64,000 nt of DNA from contig NW_021940920.1 of the NCBI RefSeq assembly GCF_004337985.1, forward strand, positions 1,348,549 through 1,412,548, in the 5' to 3' direction. The notes under the pieces are model-generated. The model saw nothing but the letters and a program-made list of their open reading frames with translations, ran no database searches and had not been told where the DNA came from. Positions 58,842 through 64,000 of the stretch are shown in pieces. Made by a program: the position numbers and the translations under genes. The DNA comes from Pyricularia pennisetigena (taxonomy: Eukaryota; Ascomycota; Sordariomycetes; Magnaporthales; Pyriculariaceae). Within the stretch, counting starts at the first letter, position 1, and each line of letters opens with the position of its first letter.

Positions 58842-59148
58842 TAGTGCAAAGCTATTTGAGATAATCAGTGACCCGTTGTTTACTTCAAGCTTGTTGAGTG
58901 ACTCACATTCCTCCATTTCTTGGTATCGAGGTAATTCTTGTCGCAATAAACCTTCCCATTGTTGGTAGTTGTAATTGACTTAGCTTTCTGACAGACCGTT
59001 CTGGTGTAATCGTTGCTATGTGCACCGGCATAAATGCAGCTATTTAAGTCAGTCAAAATTGCAAATATACCTAGTGAAATTCAACATACTAGCAATTCGC
59101 CTGTGCTCCAGCAATGGCGCTAGCAAGGACAAATAGTGAAAACTTCAT

Positions 59149-59602
59149 ATTGAAATATTGCAAAGATATATAATAGAAAGCTAAATGGAAGGGTTCAAGG
59201 TTTCTGTAAAAATGCAAGTTTTGGTACGTAAATAAGTGATTGCTAGTGAACCCAGAGAATTATTCAAGTGGTTCTTAAATGATAATAAGACCGCGGCCCA
59301 ATCAACGGTTTAATCAAATTTAACTAGGCAAATTCTGGAACCCCATCAAGCCCATAAATAAGTCTATCGGAATAGCCGATTATGCTACATGTCTTGCATT
59401 ACTCGCCGTCAACCAAGTATATATAATACAGGAACGCTAGAACCTTTTGGGCCCGGAAAGCCCACGAACCCGCGGCTTTTTTTTTTTTTTTTTTTGTTTT
59501 GTTGTTGTGGGCTTTGTATTTGTCAAATCAAAATACAAATGAAATTGTATGCCCCACAAGGGACAAGCAAGCCTCGCGCCATAAATTTTGGGTCTAGTCT
59601 AG
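59149..59602. other. AT-rich intergenic
   Basis: Promoter side of the disrupted secreted-protein gene, with a T17-18 run at about 59478-59495. No gene seen. Confidence 0.4.
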
Positions 59603-60182
59603 TTATTTGAACACAAGGAACGAATAAATCAACGCTAAGTGGACACCTGTACAGCCTCTGTCAAAACATAAACGCAACGATCGCAAAATCACACAAAAAG
59701 TCGCCATTTTCACGAAGCCATAGCTTTTCCAAGTTAGGAGTCGCGAATTCGTGCTTTGCAAGTTGAATAAAAAATCTATTAAATAAATATATATTAGAGT
59801 TTTAATGTAATTGCCGGTAAATTGTATAACTGGTAAAACTCTGAAATAACATGCGAACATTTAAAATCACTGCATCCCCTATATACCCCCTGTAACCCAG
59901 TGTAACGGCATTTCTATTCATTTTAATTTTTTTATATTTATATTTCCAATTACAATTAACAGTAAAATTTGTTAATATTAACATGTAATTAATAATAGGG
60001 TTAAAGCGTTATATTAAACAGTTTTTTCTTTTCTTTTTTGGGATCAGTTCAAATTAATTTAATTACTTGCTGTTAAAAACCGCGAGTTTTGGTGTGATTT
60101 TGCGGTCGTTGCGTTATTTTTGGACAGGTGCTTTACAGGTATCCACTTGGTGTTGATTTATTCGTTCCAAGTGTTGAAATAA
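59603..60182. mobile_element. MITE-like element with about 108-bp inverted repeats
   Basis: 59603-59710 and 60075-60182 are imperfect reverse complements, about 80-85% by eye, sharing blocks such as GGAACGAATAAATCAAC, ACCTGTA and CGCAAAATCACAC. The 360-bp centre is very AT-rich and non-coding. Size, long inverted repeats and lack of coding capacity fit a non-autonomous DNA transposon. The target duplication is not resolved (TA or TTA is possible at the ends). Differences between the two arms suggest age or RIP. Family not recognised. Confidence 0.75.
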
Positions 60183-60323
60183 TTACACGCCAAGCTTTTG
60201 GTAGATTTTGGCTCGTGGGCCCGCCGCGGTGGGTTTTGGCATGCCTTGATTAAAATGACCATTGTAATGAATGCACCCCGGTTGGAAGAGGCGATCAAAT
60301 GCAAACAAGCCGAAAAATGCTGT

Positions 60324-60352
60324 GGCATAACCGTACCTTGAACGGTTATGCC
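60324..60352. other. Perfect 11-bp hairpin
   Basis: GGCATAACCGT and ACGGTTATGCC surround a 7-nt loop. It sits 140 bp beyond the MITE-like element; not explained by any gene. Confidence 0.7.
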
Positions 60353-60625
60353 GCATTCATCTCCTTTTGTTTACCAAGCGCATTCACAATACAGAAGACG
60401 GCCCGGGGGCTTTTAATGGCTACGTATGCATCTTGGAAAATCGCTACGGAAATACTCGATTCATGGATGTGATACTGAACGGTTTTGTCTGTCGGTCTGC
60501 TGTTAAAGTTTTTTATTTGTTTTCTTTTATTAACAAAAAAAAAATGAATCGAATAAAATAAGCAAGGCTCAAGGTACAGCAGTCAGTAATGGTGGGTTAC
60601 CATGGTCCATGGATGCAGCTAGTAA

Positions 60626-61111
60626 CTACGATGTAGGTACCCGAAAATACGAGGGTAAGGGATAAGCATGCGGTAATGCACATCTTTGAAGTAAATTAGC
60701 TGCTACAAGTATTTTCGTCGAAACTGGCTTTTCATCCCCCGGAATACCACTACCCAAAAGAGGCTTTGGTGCAGTTGCATCTTTAAACTCTTCATTTAGC
60801 ATCATTCCGGAAAGGAGCAAAAGTGGCCCGGAATACTCATCTTTACGGTTTTTGAGATGGAAGAGCTCCATAACGTTGAAGATTGCCCACAACAAGTCGC
60901 TTGACAGGTGGCCTGCCGCAACGAGTTGTTTGGAGAAAAAAAGAGTTTTTGTCCTATGCACAAGATTATAGATGCTAACCCAAAACAACCCTGTGTGAAA
61001 CTCATTCTCTTTAAAAAGCGAGAACTTGACTGTCACCAAACACGAGACAGCTGGTGCACAGGTCAAGGCGAAACCATGTAAACACAAGAAGGGCCAGTAG
61101 CTGAATTGCAT
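60626..61111 (-). CDS. Candidate secreted protein, 161 aa
   Basis: Open frame from ATG 61111 (an upstream in-frame ATG at 61219 would add 36 residues that hide the signal-like start). Residues 1-25 (MQFSYWPFLCLHGFALTCA and on) are hydrophobic and resemble a signal peptide. The rest is mixed, with YNLVHRTKTLFFSKQLVAA and FHLKNRKDEYSGPLLLLSG; few cysteines. No family recognised. Location in the AT-rich, transposon-bearing island next to other secreted-protein genes supports it weakly. A hidden intron is possible. Confidence 0.4.
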   Translation of the reverse strand: MQFSYWPFLCLHGFALTCAPAVSCLVTVKFSLFKENEFHTGLFWVSIYNLVHRTKTLFFSKQLVAAGHLSSDLLWAIFNVMELFHLKNRKDEYSGPLLLLSGMMLNEEFKDATAPKPLLGSGIPGDEKPVSTKILVAANLLQRCALPHAYPLPSYFRVPTS

Positions 61112-61691
61112 TGGCAACAAAAAATGCTGCGATTTTGCCTTTGCTTCGTTCGCGGTAAGGTGGCTGGTGGGCCAAAAGAGGCATATGAAAAAAAAAAAAT
61201 CTCTACTCTCTTCCAACATTCGGTTTGTTCCGCACTATCCATGCAGAGGCATCATGATCTTCTGTCAGCATCAGTACGTCAAGTTTGATCGACAACCTGG
61301 TGCAGCACCCGCGGGATTTGGAGGACCTTCCAGTTAGGTATAGCTCCAATATCGACCCATGTCGTGGAGCGCTCAAACAACATAAGCTTAAACAAGTGCC
61401 CGCGGTGTGGGTACCGCTAATTTCAGTTTGCACAAACACCAGGTTCTCGATTTAGTGTGTAAGATAGTTGACACTTTGTTATGTCATTCCACCAAAGGCA
61501 ATCATCTCAAATCTCCAGTAAAAAAAAAAAAAAAAAAATTTCGTTGTCATGACAAAGGTTTCTCTATAGTGTTGTATTGTAACAAGCAACCAAGCCCTGC
61601 TCGAATCGACAAAGAGCCCAGCCCCTCCGTTTCCTCTCCGTTCCGCTTGCCTTGGCGTTTGCCCTCTCTTATTTGTCGCTGTCATTCTTGC
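61112..61691. other. Intergenic within the island
   Basis: A18-type run at 61521-61538; short frames only. Confidence 0.45.
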
Positions 61692-62003
61692 TTAGACGCG
61701 ACATCTTCCAACCGAGTTCAGCTCAAGGGAGTCCGGCGCCTCCTTGGGTTTTATCATGAAGACGTTGCAGTCGACGTCCGCGCCGACCGTAATGGGGAAA
61801 TTGACAGGGAGAGTGATTGCTTTCGTCTGGCCTTTCCCGACGCATCCACCTCCTATGCTTTTCCCGTTGAAAAACTCGAGAAACTTTTCGTTTACCGAGA
61901 AAAGACATCCGTCCTGTTCGCCCGGGGCTGGAGTGGGGGTCGCTGCAGCTTCGCTGCGGGTAACAAACGCCAGCGCGAGAGTGAATACGGTGGTAAACTT
62001 CAT
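61692..62003 (-). CDS. Small secreted four-cysteine protein, 103 aa, effector-like
   Basis: Single exon from ATG 62003. Signal peptide MKFTTVFTLALAFVTRSEA with cleavage around 19-21, then a short Pro/Thr-rich linker (ATPTPAPGEQ). The mature domain has four cysteines (33, 54, 79, 101), i.e. two possible disulphides. Alternating hydrophobic residues (AITLPVNFPITVGADVDCNV) suggest beta strands. No membrane or catalytic features. Size and layout are those of fungal candidate effectors; homology is not recognised. A frame overlapping on the other strand is a shadow. Confidence 0.72.
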   Translation of the reverse strand: MKFTTVFTLALAFVTRSEAAATPTPAPGEQDGCLFSVNEKFLEFFNGKSIGGGCVGKGQTKAITLPVNFPITVGADVDCNVFMIKPKEAPDSLELNSVGRCRV

Positions 62004-62743
62004 TGTCGTTTGTTGTATTAGTAGCTGGAACCTTTTGGCCTTGTGTTTCGGACTTTAAGAAGTGATTATGCGCAAGCCAGTGCCGCAATACGAAACCTAA
62101 AGATTGGAGAAAGAAAGTAAGGAGAAGGTTTGAGGGGGAAAGTCTTAATTGATCGTGATATATGAGCCAAGCATAAAATGGACGCTTTGGATTGGATGGG
62201 TAAAGAGCTTCTTATATCGATTTCCAAGATCACAATAGCAATGCTAACAGAGTCGTTAAAGACAACCTGACATAGCTTAAATCCTCGTGATCAAACCGAT
62301 AGGTTAATATAGCTTCATACCTTATTCGTCAACATGGCAATTTGACATCTCTGACATGCTAATTTTCAAACTACATGAGACGAAGATCAAACACAATTGA
62401 TATTAAAACGCATAACAAGGGTACAAACACCTACTGAATACTTTTTCAATTGTCCCACGCTAATAATAAGTCACTCTAACCAACCACGTGCCAGCAATGA
62501 TTAAATGATGAATGTTAACTCCCAAGGCCCTGTGCCTGTCCATCTAGCTCGCATGTCTTGGGCATGTCACCTGTAAGAACTGCTCAACGGTCAACCCACC
62601 AAGTTTCGGAGTGCTTTCACTCTTTTCTAGAAAGGGATATTTGAATTAAGAGCAAAGGTGCCGGGCGTAAAGGACCATGCTCATAGCTCGTTTATGACGA
62701 GTGCATGCCCCATTTAGCTTGACTTATTGCGAGCCGCGTCGGC
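62004..62743. other. AT-rich intergenic
   Basis: Promoter side of the 62003 gene; no further gene seen. Confidence 0.45.
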
Positions 62744-63046
62744 CTATTGAACCTTTGTTCCATAGACACATTCCCCTAGTTCGACAACCATTTTGTGGAG
62801 TGGTTTGCTCTCCAGCTCCGCCATAGTCACTCTCGAAGTTGGATTACATTTAAAAAGGGCCATGTGTCCCACACCAGTATGGTGTATAACACAAAAAGCA
62901 CGAACTGGTTGAAGCCATTCCTGAGCAATGCAGCTTTCGTCGTTGCCGGCGGAGGCGGCGCAAAGAAAATAGTTTTGCTGCACCAGAGCGAGGTTCCTTT
63001 GTTCAAAGTCAAAGTAGGGCTGGGGCCATGCGCAGTTTTTAGTCAA
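62744..63046 (-). CDS. Cys-containing small protein candidate, possibly the 3' exon of a larger gene
   Basis: 100-codon frame with six cysteines and protein-like blocks (CIAQEWLQPVRAFCVIHHTG, TMAELESKPLHKMVVELGE). The apparent start is not an ATG in good context (the frame opens at 63046), so an upstream exon may exist; the frame at 63264-63061 (-) (FGATYQSPDVCIATGAGHHC) could belong to it. No signal peptide is visible in this part. Family unknown. Confidence 0.3.
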   Translation of the reverse strand: MTKNCAWPQPYFDFEQRNLALVQQNYFLCAASAGNDESCIAQEWLQPVRAFCVIHHTGVGHMALFKCNPTSRVTMAELESKPLHKMVVELGECVYGTKVQ

Positions 63047-63384
63047 GACTCAAGGCGCTATTATGGCCTTGATGGTTTTCGAAGTTGAGCAGATTTATAG
63101 CGCGAGCATGCTCCTTTTTGATAGAGTCTGATTTGCGCCCTGGAGCTTAGCCACTGTGACTCGGCCGACGGATAGGAACAGTGATGGCCGGCCCCTGTTG
63201 CAATGCACACATCAGGGCTCTGATATGTCGCACCGAACCTTGCGCTCTTTGTATCGTTTAGCAAACCCTTGACCGCAGCTCACCAAAATAACCATTCTCT
63301 TGATCTTTCCAGGATTTTTGTCGGTGCTTTGATGTTATCTTGCCTACTCGTGGACTCCAAGACTTGTTTATCAACTTGTTCAGC

Positions 63385-63427
<43 letters not shown>

Positions 63428-63791
63428 TTTTCTTCTTGCCATGTTAAACTCGAGTTCTGCGGGGAACTCAACCGCGAACCGGAAAACTGCATATAGGACA
63501 GGGGTTAGATATATGGATTGTACATTCGTAAGATGCCCAGGTCGGTGGTACGATACAAGGACGATCCGAATGTCATGATTGGATTCTGTGCTCATGTTAC
63601 ATACCAAGTGGACTGATGCCCCATCTTTCTTGGGGCCACGGATGAATAGCTCAACCGGAACAGTAAGCCTCGCATTTAGCATCGGCTCGTCGCTTTCAAA
63701 CCAGAGACAAATAAAATGTGGCTTCCATGCGACTTTCACCCTCACGGCCTAGCCAAATCCATAGACAACACTTTCACAAAAGTACATCGCC
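63047..63791. other. Intergenic before the last gene
   Basis: Includes the T37 run and the promoter of the alpha/beta hydrolase gene. Confidence 0.4.
63390..63426 (+). repeat. T37 homopolymer
   Basis: 37 consecutive T between AT-rich DNA and the last gene. Confidence 0.93.
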
Positions 63792-64000
63792 ATGAGAGGA
63801 GGCGCATACTTTGCAGCCAGCAACGGCACCGAGATCTACTACAGCTCCGAGGGCGCCGGGGGAATCCCGATGCTCCTCATCCACGGCTGGACCTGCGACC
63901 AAAATGACTGGTCCTTCCAGATCCCCTTCCTCCTTTCCCTGGGCTTTTGGGTTATCGCCATGGACCTCCGCGGCCACGGCCACAGCCTAACCACCGCCAA
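63792..64000 (+). CDS. Alpha/beta-hydrolase-fold enzyme, 5' part only (cut by the window end)
   Basis: ATG 63792 follows a CATCGCC context. The 69 visible codons show an N-terminal strand (YFAASNGTEIYYSSEG), the oxyanion-hole motif LLIHGWTCDQNDW (HGW) and a second conserved motif VIAMDLRGHGHS (DxRGxGxS). These are typical of the haloperoxidase/epoxide-hydrolase-like alpha/beta hydrolases. The nucleophile elbow and later catalytic residues lie beyond the window. GC-rich codon use marks a return to normal gene-space after the island. Confidence 0.85.
   Translation, partial: MRGGAYFAASNGTEIYYSSEGAGGIPMLLIHGWTCDQNDWSFQIPFLLSLGFWVIAMDLRGHGHSLTTA

Larger units (their letters stand above)
56950..59148 (-). 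pseudogene. Small secreted Cys-rich protein gene disrupted in exon 3 by a Pot2-like transposon
   Basis: Three exons are recognisable. Exon 1 is 59148-59090: signal peptide, start MKFSLFVLASAIAGAQA. Exon 2 is 59039-58907, with GTATGT..TAG splice and three of its Cys. A second intron 58906-58852 (GTGAGT..TAG) leads to exon 3 at 58851. Only 10 nt of exon 3 remain before the TA duplication and the transposon (58841-56984). The rest of exon 3 continues on the far side (56981-56950), in frame, to a TAA. Without the insertion the gene would have 77 codons with six Cys after the signal peptide. As it stands, translation would run into the inverted repeat and stop at a TGA near 58797-58795, losing the last Cys. 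The product type (small, secreted, Cys-rich) is typical of fungal effectors. The homologue is not identified. Confidence 0.75.

Noticed and set aside
1..64000. tRNA, rRNA, CRISPR or bacterial-type operon signals
   Set aside because: No A/B-box pair with a foldable cloverleaf, no rRNA match and no spaced direct repeats were seen; isolated GTTCGA-like motifs (e.g. near 81-90) lack the rest of a tRNA.

Overview
The window is nuclear DNA of a filamentous ascomycete, most likely a Magnaporthe/Pyricularia (blast fungus) species. The evidence is short spliceosomal introns with CTRAY branch points, fungus-specific proteins (Sho1, DASH subunit Spc19, an epoxide hydrolase, an allantoate-permease-type MFS carrier), and a full-length Tc1/mariner-Fot1 element. 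That element is 1858 bp, has 42-bp identical inverted repeats, a TA target duplication and a 535-codon transposase, which match the published size of Pot2. The genus is inferred mainly from this element. The assembly is draft: N runs lie at 23688, 36352-36418, 48434-48902 and 55681-55691, mostly beside homopolymers.

Layout. 0.8-12.6 kb is gene-dense: a conserved disordered protein (+), an AhpC/TSA-like thioredoxin-fold protein (-), an SRPK-type kinase with an in-frame TAG inside the kinase domain (-), an orphan two-exon gene (+), a weak multi-exon candidate (-) and an HNH_2-domain protein (-). 12.6-15.3 kb is AT-rich with coding relics. An epoxide hydrolase (-) sits at 15.3-16.5 kb. 16.5-25 kb is almost empty apart from weak remnants. 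25-29.3 kb carries a large nucleotidyltransferase (Cid1/Trf class) with a long disordered tail. 29.3-38.6 kb holds only two small membrane-protein candidates and simple repeats. 38.6-49.7 kb has SHO1 with a long leader, two related small Cys-rich proteins, SPC19 and two secreted proteins.

50.8-56.2 kb is a head-to-head pair: a nine-exon MFS anion carrier (-) and a TauD-type 2-oxoglutarate dioxygenase (+). They share a 1.6-kb promoter region, which suggests a small uptake-plus-catabolism module.

56.9-63 kb is an AT-rich, transposon-bearing, effector-like island. A three-exon gene for a small secreted Cys-rich protein is split in its last exon by the Pot2-like element. Next to it are a 580-bp MITE-like element with about 108-bp inverted repeats and further small secreted or Cys-rich candidates. 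The window ends inside an alpha/beta-hydrolase gene (+). Sho1 (osmosensing and surface sensing) and Spc19 (kinetochore) are housekeeping functions; the TE/effector island is the accessory, fast-evolving part.
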